12,687 bases of DNA from Ophiobolus disseminans (lineage: Eukaryota; Ascomycota; Dothideomycetes; Pleosporales; Phaeosphaeriaceae): assembly GCA_010093685.1 (NCBI GenBank), contig MU006234.1:158395-171081 (forward strand). The letters are read 5' to 3'. The translations under genes were made by a program, and so were the position numbers. Below are positions 1 through 7,479 of the stretch, in pieces (positions within the stretch are counted from its first letter, which is position 1; every line of letters starts with the position of its first letter). Below the pieces are notes generated by a model that searched no databases, was not told the origin of the DNA, and saw nothing but the letters and a program-made list of their open reading frames with translations.

Positions 1-80
1 TATAACGTTTTAGGACATTCTATAACGTTCTAGGACATTCTATAACGTTCTAGGACATTCTATAACATTCTATAATGTTT
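1..80. repeat. 20-bp tandem repeat, about four units
   Basis: The unit tataacgttctaggacattc occurs three times head to tail at 1-60; the first copy differs by one base (gttt for gttc). A fourth, decayed unit follows at 61-80 with several substitutions. The array runs off the left edge, so its true copy number is unknown. The unit contains the palindrome AACGTT and a CTAG. There are no unique spacers between units, so this is a simple minisatellite. Confidence 0.9.
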
Positions 81-227
81 TAATAAACCGAAGTGTATCT
101 ACTAAGGACAGTAGAGGTCTAACCTCTTACACTAGGTAACTCTATTTAGTGCAAAAACAAGCTCTCTTTTAGTTATTTCTCTATTTATCTTGTAGCGGAA
201 ATAAAAGAGAAGGAATTTCTTATACAC

Positions 228-228
<1 letters not shown>
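81..228. other. AT-rich spacer with no gene seen
   Basis: No open frame or known motif was recognised. The only structure is a short perfect inverted repeat at 113-127 (AGAGGT, three-base loop, ACCTCT), which is too short to interpret. Confidence 0.5.

Positions 229-282
<54 letters not shown>
229..282. repeat. Compound microsatellite (TA)n(CA)n(TA)n
   Basis: A short TA run leads into about 15 uninterrupted CA units (about 235-264), followed by about nine TA units up to 282. The CA core is intact in a region where CpA is otherwise widely converted to TpA. The TA flanks could be converted CA units, or a separate expansion. Confidence 0.95.
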
Positions 283-765
283 GCAGCTACTAAGCCTACT
301 ATAGCTTCTACTATTCTTCCTACAGGATCTCTATAAGCACGTGTAACTTAGCACGCTATATAACCTAGCGCAATAGAGATAGATGTACTGTTATTAGAAG
401 AAGAGAATAAAACAGAAAGTAGCTAAGATAAGCTAGCTAAGCAGCCTCTAAAGCCAAAACAAAGCAAAAAACGAACACTCGATTAGCGCTCTCCACAGAA
501 ACAACAGCAGGAGGTACTAGCTTAGAACGTACCTTTTTAGAAAACAAGATAGCTATACTACATCTCTTAAGGCATAAAAGCATTTTAAGAGGCTCTAAAG
601 CTAGCAGAGAGAAAAGACGCTATAGCAGAAACAATAACAAGAGAGCTTCTTAAGCAGGCAAAGTCTGTACAGTAGAGAAAAGTAGAGTTAGCTCTAGCAG
701 CTACAAAAGAGCTAGCAAAGGAGATCTAAGCTCTAAAATAACACGTGCTAAAGGCTATAAGCAAT
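283..765 (+). pseudogene. Remnant of unidentified gene with Lys/Glu/Ala-rich helical C-terminal part
   Basis: Codons starting at 283 read in one frame to 765 (about 160 codons) with protein-like composition. Every stop is TAG or TAA, as expected for former Gln or Trp codons. From 361 the frame gives an acidic patch (LLLEEEN), then a Lys/Pro/Gln-rich patch near 445-480 (KPKQSKKR, resembling a nuclear localisation signal). A strongly helical stretch at about 570-765 includes AERKDAIAETITRELLKQAK and looks like a coiled coil. The frame ends at the E1 LTR, whose first codons TGT TAG stop it. No start codon is visible and the upstream side is the microsatellite. I do not recognise the family. It could be a LINE ORF1, a DNA-transposase C-terminus or a host gene. 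The antisense frame is less protein-like. Confidence 0.5.
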
Positions 766-963
766 TGTTAGATATTAGGGGTGCTGTGAGGCTACTAACA
801 CTAAAAGAAACAGAAGGAGCGGGCATAAGCGCCTTAGCACACTAGTACTAGATCTGACACCTAGTTAAACTCCGCACTTAACTAGGGACTACTACAACAG
901 AATATTATTATTATTAATTTATCTTATCTATTATTAGGTTTTAATACCTTATCAAATCTGACA
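766..963 (+). repeat. E1 5' LTR (198 bp)
   Basis: It starts TGTTAGATATTAGGGGTGCT and ends CAAATCTGACA. Its start and end recur at 5811-5993 and, reverse complemented, at 9178-9377. Differences from the E2 LTR are mostly CpA-to-TpA changes, such as TATTAGG for TATCAGG and TACTAAC for TACCAAC. It contains the palindrome CTAGTACTAG next to AGATCT. No TATA box or polyadenylation signal could be assigned with confidence. Confidence 0.95.
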
Positions 964-1099
964 ATTAAGAGTCTTACTGCCTTTACTAAGGCTACCTACT
1001 AAGGCTACCTAACAAAAGCTATTCAACAACTACACTATATCGCTTATTAACTAACGCAATGCAACTATTATCCTCAGCAACTAGTATAACTAGACTACC
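964..1099 (+). other. E1 leader with 13-bp direct repeat
   Basis: This is the stretch between the 5' LTR and the first convincing gag reading. A primer-binding site is expected directly after the LTR (attaagagtc), but I could not match it to a tRNA. The 13-mer actaaggctacct occurs twice in tandem at 985-997 and 998-1010. No gag start codon can be identified. Confidence 0.5.
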
Positions 1100-2115
1100 T
1101 AGCTTACTTAAGTTAAAGCGCGCTGCGTAGCCTACAACATCTAGGACAATGTAAAGGAAGAAGGACTAGTCCTATTCCTAATCAAGCTAATTATGCTAGA
1201 CCTGCCTAAACTATCCTAGTACAGTGCTGCAGCTAGAATTAAGGAGGCAACACGCCTATCTATGTTATCAATCCAAGGCCAGAAAGCCTACAAGGAGGAT
1301 ATAGACTACTATAAGACCCTTACTAAGAGATACAAGCTTAATCTCCACTAATATAATACTTAACAGAAGAGTATTCAGCATGTCACCTAGCTAATCCAAT
1401 TAACAGTTGCACTCTACCTCTAACGCATATACTGCCTACTAGAACAGTTACTACGCTAGTAGCTTGCTAACCTTAAGCTTACTGCTAGGGTTAATAATCG
1501 CCTTGAAAAGGAACGTACACGCGAACGCTACTACACCGCCCTTAAGCCTATGCGCAATACACACAATTAGGATACATAGCTAGTAGAATATAATAAAGTA
1601 TTATTAGATATAATAGTGCATAGAGTGTCTAAGGTACATAATATTAACAATATTACTAAAGACTTCCTACAGGCTGTAAACAAGGCAGCACCTATATAGG
1701 CTGCAACCTTCTAAGATACTAGAAGGTTTAATTCTCTTATAACAAGAAAGGAGATAATAAAACGCTTCTAGGAATAAATAAGCCTGAATTATCCGCTGAA
1801 ACTAGTGAATAAAAAGCAGGCATTTATTGCTGTAGCTAATAACTCCTTATTTCTCGCTAATAGTAGTGCAACCACCTAGGATAGCTAGAAGGACGCTTCT
1901 AAAGCTATAGAAAACAGCGCGCTATCTAAACACAGGGAAAGAAACCCTAGTAGAAAGAGAAAGAGCAATTAATCCTCCTCTTAGTCTAGCAAAAGACCTG
2001 CTAGTAACAAGGCATCTTTAGGTAAGAAGTGCCCAGCATATAACTAAGTCCATAACATTAAGGATTGCTAGTATATTAATAATAACTAAGCACCTAAATA
2101 GTAGAAGCTAAACTC
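1100..2115 (+). pseudogene. E1 gag remnant with damaged CCHC zinc knuckle
   Basis: Gag forms the particle shell and binds the element RNA. The frame with codon starts congruent to 2 modulo 3 reads as a helical, charged Gag-like protein (NVKEEGLVLFLIKLIMLDLP near 1150, RLEKERTRERYYTALK near 1500), followed by a Ser/Arg/Lys-rich linker at about 1930-2020. The knuckle lies at 2030-2068 as C-P-A-Y-N-stop-V-H-N-I-K-D-C. The second Cys reads TAT (Tyr), explained by TGCAAC becoming TATAAC. Just after it, the family's usual W-Y and K-W-W-K appear with TAG at each Trp. Many further TAG and TAA codons interrupt the frame. The N-terminal start is not identifiable. Confidence 0.8.
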
Positions 2116-2276
2116 TACTATGCGCACTCTTGTAGAATACAAGCGCAAGCACAACACTGTTCTTTAAGGAGTATTAAGGAGTAAGAGTAGATTAAAGTCT
2201 TAAACTCTATACATCAAGAGATTAGATTCCGAGATACTAATTATCTAGGATATCTCTGATAACAATCAACAATAAC

Positions 2277-2612
2277 TAGAAGGTCGGCAAATCACCGCAA
2301 TTACTAAGGCCTTATTCTAAGTTAGTGGCAATTAAGGTTACCCTTTGAAACACTCCTTTATTCTAGACTTAGGCTTAACCTGCTACATTACTAACAACCT
2401 AGAGCGCACCTATAACAATAGACTATGTACACCTAGCGACTTTATATAGGCAGGCAACTCTTAACTCTAGATTACAGGGTATAGTTCACTAGACCTATTC
2501 CTAACTAATTAGAGCAGAATAACTAAGCTTATCCTTCATGATATTGCTATCTGTCTAGATATCCTATGCAACCTAGTATTATTCCGCCTCCTTAGGCAGC
2601 TAGGCATATAGT
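2277..2612 (+). pseudogene. E1 aspartic protease remnant, DSG mutated to DLG
   Basis: The copia protease cleaves the Gag-Pol polyprotein and uses an Asp in a D-S/T-G motif. Here, in the gag frame, the reading is F-I-L-D-L-G-L-T-C-Y-I around 2357-2389, with the motif at 2366-2374. The usual S, S and H of this segment are L, L and Y, each accounted for by one CpA-to-TpA change (TCA to TTA, CAC to TAC). The sequence then continues with a plausible protease body (LERTYNN, SDFI, ITKLILHD). The catalytic Asp is still present but the motif is broken. The matching part of E2 lies outside the window. Confidence 0.78.
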
Positions 2613-2639
2613 AGGAAACTAAGCATAAACCTACTACAC

Positions 2640-3600
2640 TTAGGAGACTAGATAGATCTATTCTAGAAAGGCTCACTAAGCTTTATAGCTAATAGGTGTT
2701 AGAACACTACTTAACTATTAACTCGGCCTTCTACACAATAAACTTAAGAACACGAAGAGCATTATAAAGATCCTTAGCTATTACCTAGCACAAGCGCTTA
2801 GGCTATCTAGGCCTAGCAGCTATTAAGCACCTTGTTTAGCAAGCTAAGGGAGTGCGCATTAAAGGCATTACTATAGTTAAGTGCAACTTATATAGCAAAG
2901 CCAAAGCTAAGCGCTAAATACGCCGCACACTACGCAACAATGACCTAGGACTAGAAGAAAGACTAGCTATTGACTTCCACTCTTATGAGGACTAGAGTAT
3001 TACTAAGGAGAAGAGTTAAATGCTTATCACCTATAGGTTCTCTAGACTCTAATAGGACATGTACTTCACGGATAACAGACCTGCTAATTCTATTATTAAC
3101 AAACTTAGGATCTTCTTTACCTTTCTTAGAATCTACTTTAACATCACTATTAAGATTATTAAAGTAGATAATAAGATCACTACTATGAAACTACAAGTTT
3201 AGCGCTAGCTTAACTCTAAAGGGATTATTATTAAGCCTTTAGCTCCTAATACTTAAGCCTAGAATAGAGGTGCTAAACGCTTAGGGGGTGTAAACAAGAA
3301 GAAGGCACGCGCTATAAGATTGGATGCTAACCTCTCCTAGGAACTATAGCCTAAAATCACTAGAGCAGCAGTTTACCTCTACAACAGAACGCTAAATTAC
3401 ACTAACAACTAGAAGACACTATATAAGACCTTCTTTACTAGGATTGCTTTCTCTAATAGAATTGTCACTAAACTCCGTAAACTAAACCTCACTTATCTTA
3501 AAGCATATAGATACAAGTCCTTTGCAATAACTAATGATACTTACAGAGGGAAATCACGCCTCTAACGCCTAGACCTAAAGGCTTAGGTTAGCTACCTAGT
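2640..3600 (+). pseudogene. E1 integrase remnant (HHCC plus DDE core)
   Basis: Integrase inserts the cDNA into the host genome. The N-terminal zinc module reads H-K-R-L-G-Y-L-G from 2789 and K-C-N-L-Y-S-K from 2879. The second His is Tyr, and the second Cys of the usual C-x2-C is Tyr at 2891-2893. The catalytic core follows: I-D-F-H-S-Y-E-D near 2970 (first Asp), I-K-V-D-N-K-I near 3160 (second Asp) and A-P-N-T near 3245. At the usual catalytic Glu there is Lys (G-A-K-R-L, AAA at 3275-3277). The 65-residue open frame at 2970-3167 lies in a different frame and is a by-product. Many TAG and TAA codons interrupt the domain. Confidence 0.87.
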
Positions 3601-4079
3601 TAGATACAGATTATCTAACATCTATCGCATCTAGATACTATCTATAGCTAAGGTTATTAGCACACGTGATGTTGTGTTTAATAAGCACTTAGTATTTAAT
3701 AGCAAAACTAAGGACCTAATAGACAACCTTATGCATAGTACACTAGAAGAGATTATAACCTATGTTAAGACTATAGAGCTTCTAATACTATAAACTAATC
3801 TAGAGGTTAAATTATTCTTTAAAGATAACACCACTAAAGACTCAACAGCTTAAGAAGAGACTAATCTACCTAGCTATTACTAAGGGAGGAAAATCATAGG
3901 GAGAAAGATTATAGGCATATACCCAACACCTCCACTATTACTACTACTACCTACTGCATTGCTAGCTATATTGTTGACCCTAAGCAAGGCAACAGGATTA
4001 ACGCAGTTATGCTTATCTAAGACTGTTCTATAGGCAGCTACCTTTATAGCAGGAACTTAGGCTAGACATGTTAGCTAAC
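3601..4079 (+). pseudogene. E1 integrase C-terminal tail and linker to RT
   Basis: The pol frame continues without a net shift. It reads VISTRDVVFNKHLVF (ending near 3700), which is the typical end of the copia integrase segment, then an acidic and low-complexity linker (EEIITYVKTIELL). A small internal duplication, GRKIIGRKIIG, lies at about 3885-3920, and E2 shows the same duplication in a diverged form. Stops are again TAG and TAA. There is no separate gene here. Confidence 0.65.
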
Positions 4080-4990
4080 ATAAAGGAGAAGTGGTTAACA
4101 AGGCTAAGGTAAAGAGGCTGCTTGCCTTAGGCATTAAGCTACACCGCAGTTAGCTTCTACCTCTACTAACTTATAAGACTAAGCTTAAAGAACACCTAAT
4201 AGGAGAGCTGTTTAAAGAAGCAGAACGCGACTATTTGGCAAGCCATTAAAAGATAGAATTATAGAGAGAAGTATTCTATGCCTTAATTAAACTAACAGGT
4301 CACTAGGTCCTAGACTGCATATAGGTATACACCTACAAGTTTAATAAGGATTATTAATTTATTAAGTGCAAGGCGCGCCTTGTAGTTAGAGGAGACTAAC
4401 AGAGACAGATCTCTTTCTAAGACACCTATGCAGCTACCCTAGCTAGCAGATTATTTCGCATGCTTATAGCAATTGCAGCTAAGCACAACCTAGAACTCAA
4501 GCAATATAACATTATAAACGCATTTGTTTATGCTACTATAGATAGGGAAATCTACATAAGGATGCCTAAAGGATACTAGAAGACAGGTATTATCCTTAAG
4601 GTTCAGAAGGCCTTGTATAGATTGCGCCTCTTACCTATGCTCTAGCAGAAGGAGTTCACAACAACCCTTAAAGACCTTAGCTTTACACGCGTCCCTTACG
4701 AGCCTTGCTGCATAATTAAGGACAGTATTATTATCTTCTTTTATGTAGATAATATTATCCTAGCCTATGCTAAACACAAGACTAAGAAAGCATAATAAGC
4801 TATCTAACTCCTACAGGACAAGTATACTATAACTAGAGGAGAAGATCTCTAGTAGTTCCTAGGAGTAGAGGTGATTAGAGACAGGATAGAAGAACTTATC
4901 TATCTCTTACAAGCTACCTATGTAGACAAAATCTACAGGCTAGTAGATAAGCATAAGCTACGCTATGATACACCTATAAGTTCTATTAAA
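4080..4990 (+). pseudogene. E1 reverse transcriptase remnant, YVDD mutated to YVDN
   Basis: The RT copies element RNA into cDNA. In the pol frame the reading includes KARLVVRGD near 4370, the motif A region L-K-Q-Y-N-I-I-N-A-F-V near 4497-4530, REIYIRMPKGY near 4545 and KALYRLR near 4610. The catalytic site is F-F-Y-V-D-N-I-I at about 4736-4759. YVDN at 4742-4753 has Asn (AAT) where E2 has Asp (GAC), explained by one TpG-to-TpA and one CpA-to-TpA change. Motif A also shows Asn in place of the usual Asp, in both copies. Stops interrupt the domain repeatedly, so it cannot be functional. Confidence 0.9.
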
Positions 4991-5029
4991 CTTAAGCTCT
5001 TAAACTTACTGTTAACATCTGCTGAGATC

Positions 5030-5700
5030 AACAGATACTAACGCAAAATTAGGTTACTACTCTTTGCTGCAGTCACTACTAGACTAGACATTGCTTTTGC
5101 TACCTTACGCTTAGCACGCTTCCTCTTAAACCTATCCTAAGAGCATTACGATGCCGCAGACTGCGTTCTTCTATACCTATTAGATACAAGGTAGCTAGCA
5201 CTTTAGCTTAGAGGAGGAGACACCCTTTAAGTAGCTAGTAATGCATTATTTGCAGACAACACACAAGACAGGAAAAGCTCTTAAGGCTATGCGATTAAGC
5301 TCTTAATAGCCTTATTGCCTAGAGAGCTAGCAAGCAAGACACTGTCACTACATCCACCACTAAGGCAGAACTCCTAGCCCTATCCTAAGTAGCTAAGGAA
5401 GCTCTCTTCACATTACGCCTACTTAAGAAGCTCTAAATCTAGCTTCTATCTAACACAATCACGATTTATTGCGATAATATGCAGACTATTAGACTAGTTA
5501 CAAAAGAGATATTAAAGCTTTAAACAAAGCTTAGGTACGTGGACATCTATAACCACTAGATAAGACAGGAGGTTGCGAGTGGAAAGATTACTATAGAATA
5601 CATTTAATTATTAGATATAATAGCGGATAGCTTCACTAAGGTGTTGCTAGGCAACAAGTGGCTAAACTTCCTTTATTAAGTTAGATTAGTTAAGGTATCA
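5030..5700 (+). pseudogene. E1 RNase H remnant with 1-bp frameshift
   Basis: RNase H removes the RNA template strand. The domain begins with TSAEINRY near 5018 and TTRLDIAFATLR near 5088 (the usual copia RT/RNase H connection). F-A-D-N-T-Q-D-R-K-S-S lies near 5249. At about 5301-5306 E1 reads ctcttaat where E2 reads ctcttcaat. This 1-bp deletion moves the frame, so the rest (T-T-K-A-E-L-L near 5360 and Y-C-D-N-M-Q at 5467-5484) is read with codon starts congruent to 1 modulo 3. The Asp of CDN is intact here, unlike in E2. The C-terminus reads DIIADSFTKVLLGNKW near 5615. TAG at the Trp of N-H-W-I-R (near 5557) shows that Trp codons were hit too. Confidence 0.87.
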
Positions 5701-5800
5701 CTATACAAGGTGACTAAGGAGGCACTATTAGAAGAACTTTAAGCAAAACTTAAGGACCTTATTATCACCTAAGGTTACTAGCTTATAAATACATCTAAGC

Positions 5801-5810
5801 TAAGGGGGTG
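5801..5810 (+). other. E1 polypurine tract
   Basis: The purine-rich taagggggtg abuts the 3' LTR, the expected position for the primer of plus-strand DNA synthesis. E2 has the same site with one base changed (gagggtg). Confidence 0.75.
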
Positions 5811-5993
5811 TGTTAGATATTAGGGGTGCTATAAGGCTACTAACACTAAAAGAAACAGGAGGGACCTTAGCACACTAGTACTAGATCTAATACCTAGTTA
5901 AACTCCGCACTTAACTATAGAACAACAGAATATAACATTATTATCAATTTATCTTATCTATTATTAGGTTCTAATACCTTATCAAATCTAACA
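5811..5993 (+). repeat. E1 3' LTR (183 bp)
   Basis: It starts TGTTAGATATTAGGGGTGCT and ends AAATCTAACA, giving perfect TGTTAG/CTAACA termini. Relative to the E1 5' LTR and the E2 LTR it lacks about a dozen bases of the segment that reads gcgggcataagcg in the 5' LTR (near 820), which explains most of its shorter length. It also carries private CpA-to-TpA changes (gctataagg for gctgtaagg). The base after it (5994) belongs to the LINE. Confidence 0.95.
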
Positions 5994-6289
5994 AGGGCCC
6001 TGCAACTGCCAAAGCATTCTCTCTTGTCGTTCTTGCCTATAGCCCTAGAAAATTGCTTAAAGAAGCCCTTTCCTAGCTTAAGCTAGTAGTAGGCAGCTAT
6101 CACTCTCCTTAGGCTAGGGAGTAGCTATATCTTATACGCGATTTTTGGCCTTTCTTGTGTAGCCTTGCTATAGGCCCTGCCCTTCTGTTTAGGCCTAGTA
6201 TCCTTCCACTCTTGCTTCTAGCTTGCTAGGATCTTCTCTTTAGCTCTTCTCTTAAGGTAGCTTAGCGACGTAAGAGGATCCTTAGCCTG
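5994..6289 (-). pseudogene. LINE ORF2 C-terminus, zinc finger cut at E1
   Basis: After RNase H the frame reads a Lys/Arg-rich helix (LKRRAKEKILAS), then K-Q-E-W-K-D-T-R-P-K. The conserved end of Tad1-type ORF2 follows, A-A-Y-Y-stop-L-K-L-G-K-G-F-F-K near 6040-6095, and then E-C-F-G-S-C-R-A. The two Cys are at 6014-6016 and 6002-6004 and are the first half of the terminal CCHC finger. The His and last Cys are missing because the E1 3' LTR begins three codons later. Confidence 0.85.
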
Positions 6290-6690
6290 TCTCCTTAGGC
6301 TCGCCTTTGCTAGCCTGTCTGCATGCTTATTGCCTTGGATTTCTCTGTGTCCTAGGACCTAGGACATAGAGACTTTGTTCTGCGTTGCTAGCTGCTTGCA
6401 TAGCTCTGTTATCTTATAGCAGACTCTTTAGCCGCCTATAAGAGAGATTCTCTGCAGTCTTGTTAGAGCAGCCTAACTGTCTATAAAGACGTGTATTTCC
6501 TCTCCCTGTAGGCTCTAGAGTAGGCTTTTAAGAGCCTAGTAAGCAGCAATAAGCTCTGCATCTATAATCTCTAGTTTCTCCCCTAGGCTAAAGTTCTTTG
6601 CCTAGATATATTTCCCTTGTATAGAGACTTAACAGTAACCTACAGCTACGTTCTCTCTAATCTTAGAGCTATCTGTATACAATAGAATAG
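6290..6690 (-). pseudogene. LINE RNase H domain remnant
   Basis: An RNase H after the RT is typical of the Tad1 and I clades. All four acidic catalytic positions are recognisable and unmutated: Asp in Y-T-D-S-S at 6665-6679, Glu in I-D-A-E-L (GAG at about 6553-6555), Asp in V-F-I-D-S (GAC at 6479-6481) and Asp in H-A-D-R-L-A-K near 6310-6327. Between them lie GYC, AKNFSLGEKLEI and LGHREIQGNKHA. A TAG replaces the Trp expected in M-S-W-V-L-G near 6360. The domain is interrupted by stops but keeps its catalytic residues, unlike the RT. Confidence 0.9.
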
Positions 6691-7479
6691 GCGCCTTTTC
6701 TCTATACTATAGATCTTGTAGCTATTGCTTGTGTAGGTCTGCTATTTCTAATTTATTGCTTTTTAGGATTATAAATGTAGCGTAGGTAGAGGCAGCTTTG
6801 CTCTATGGCTTTGCTAGCAGTATAGAGATTTCTTCGACGTTGCTGTGCCCTTGTGTTCTCTTAGACAGTTCTCTAAGCTGCGTAGATATATAAAGTTGTT
6901 TCTAGCGCTGTATTGCTTTCCTAATAGGGTAGCTCTTTGCAAAAGATAGAGTTCTAATAGCATATTGCTAGCAGAGCTTTTCTGCTCGTAGATATAGAGG
7001 CAGAATTGCAGCTTTAATCTCTATAGCTTTTGTTAGAGATTCTTTAAAAGCTTCTAGAATCTAACGTAACGCTAAGTTCTGTAGTTGCTAGTATTCTTAA
7101 AGTAGGGATTGCTTTCTCTTTCCCTACTACAGCTGCACTCTATAGTCTGCAATAGTAGATACACACGCTATGTAGAGCTACCTTATAGCCTATGTACTAA
7201 GACCTCGCTGTATATTACCTAGCCTCTAAAGGCGGTAGAAGACCTACTGCGCAACTGCAACCTTTGTCTGTACATGCTTTTTGTAGGATAGCTTATTATC
7301 TAGGAAGAAGCCTAGCTAGCGTACACAGTTGCTTAGCTGTATTAGGCTTTCTTCTACCTGCACAGGTTTTGCATTAATTTCTCTTTTGCGGCTAGCATAG
7401 AGGAGTTTAGTTTTCTTAACATTAAACTTAATTGCGCTTTCTCTAGCTTCTTGTAATATAGCTCTTGCAGTTTCCTTAA
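6691..7479 (-). pseudogene. LINE ORF2 thumb/connection region between RT and RNase H
   Basis: The ORF2 frame continues after motif C with an Ala/Lys/Glu-rich helix (KETARAILQEARESAIKFN near 7440), then KKTKLLYASRKR and LGFFLDNKLSYKKHV near 7280, matching the usual LG-x-x-D-x-K-L-x-F/Y-x-x-H segment of LINE RTs. A helical connection rich in Leu and Ala follows (AIEIKAAILPLYLRAEKL). Stops fall at likely Gln and Trp codons. No extra gene is seen. Confidence 0.75.

Larger units (their letters stand above)
766..5993 (+). mobile_element. Ty1/copia LTR retrotransposon, copy E1, RIP-inactivated
   Basis: The element is 5228 bp with an LTR at each end, both starting TGTTAG and ending CTGACA or CTAACA. 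The order gag, protease, integrase, reverse transcriptase, RNase H is diagnostic of Ty1/copia (Pseudoviridae-type), because integrase precedes RT. All domains up to about 5303 lie in a single frame (codon starts congruent to 2 modulo 3), so gag and pol were one polyprotein. Dozens of TAG and TAA codons at Gln and Trp positions make it non-coding. No matching 5-bp target duplication is present: the left flank is gcaat and the right flank is agggc. E2, at 9178 onward on the other strand, belongs to the same family. Confidence 0.93.

Noticed and set aside
1..80. CRISPR-like array
   Set aside because: The repeats are directly adjacent with no spacers, and the context is a fungal transposon region.
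700..765. Left flank of E1 as the missing 3' end of the LINE (antisense frame with QHVLF-like residues)
   Set aside because: The antisense frame resembles the expected His-Leu-Leu box only over a few residues, lacks the final Cys, and turns into Cys/Leu/Phe-rich noise. The plus-strand frame is far more protein-like. Kept as an untested alternative.
761..765. Five-base target-site duplication of E1
   Set aside because: The bases before 766 (gcaat) and after 5993 (agggc) do not match.
2970..3167. 65-residue open frame, plus strand
   Set aside because: It lies in a different frame from the integrase that covers it. Its Arg/Ser/Leu-rich reading has a counterpart at the homologous place in E2, which is expected from shared nucleotide sequence.
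3281..3291. Second polypurine tract (ttagggggtg) inside E1
   Set aside because: It is part of the integrase coding frame (the L-G-G-V-N region) and E2 has changed it. An internal position could be a central primer site, but nothing else supports this.
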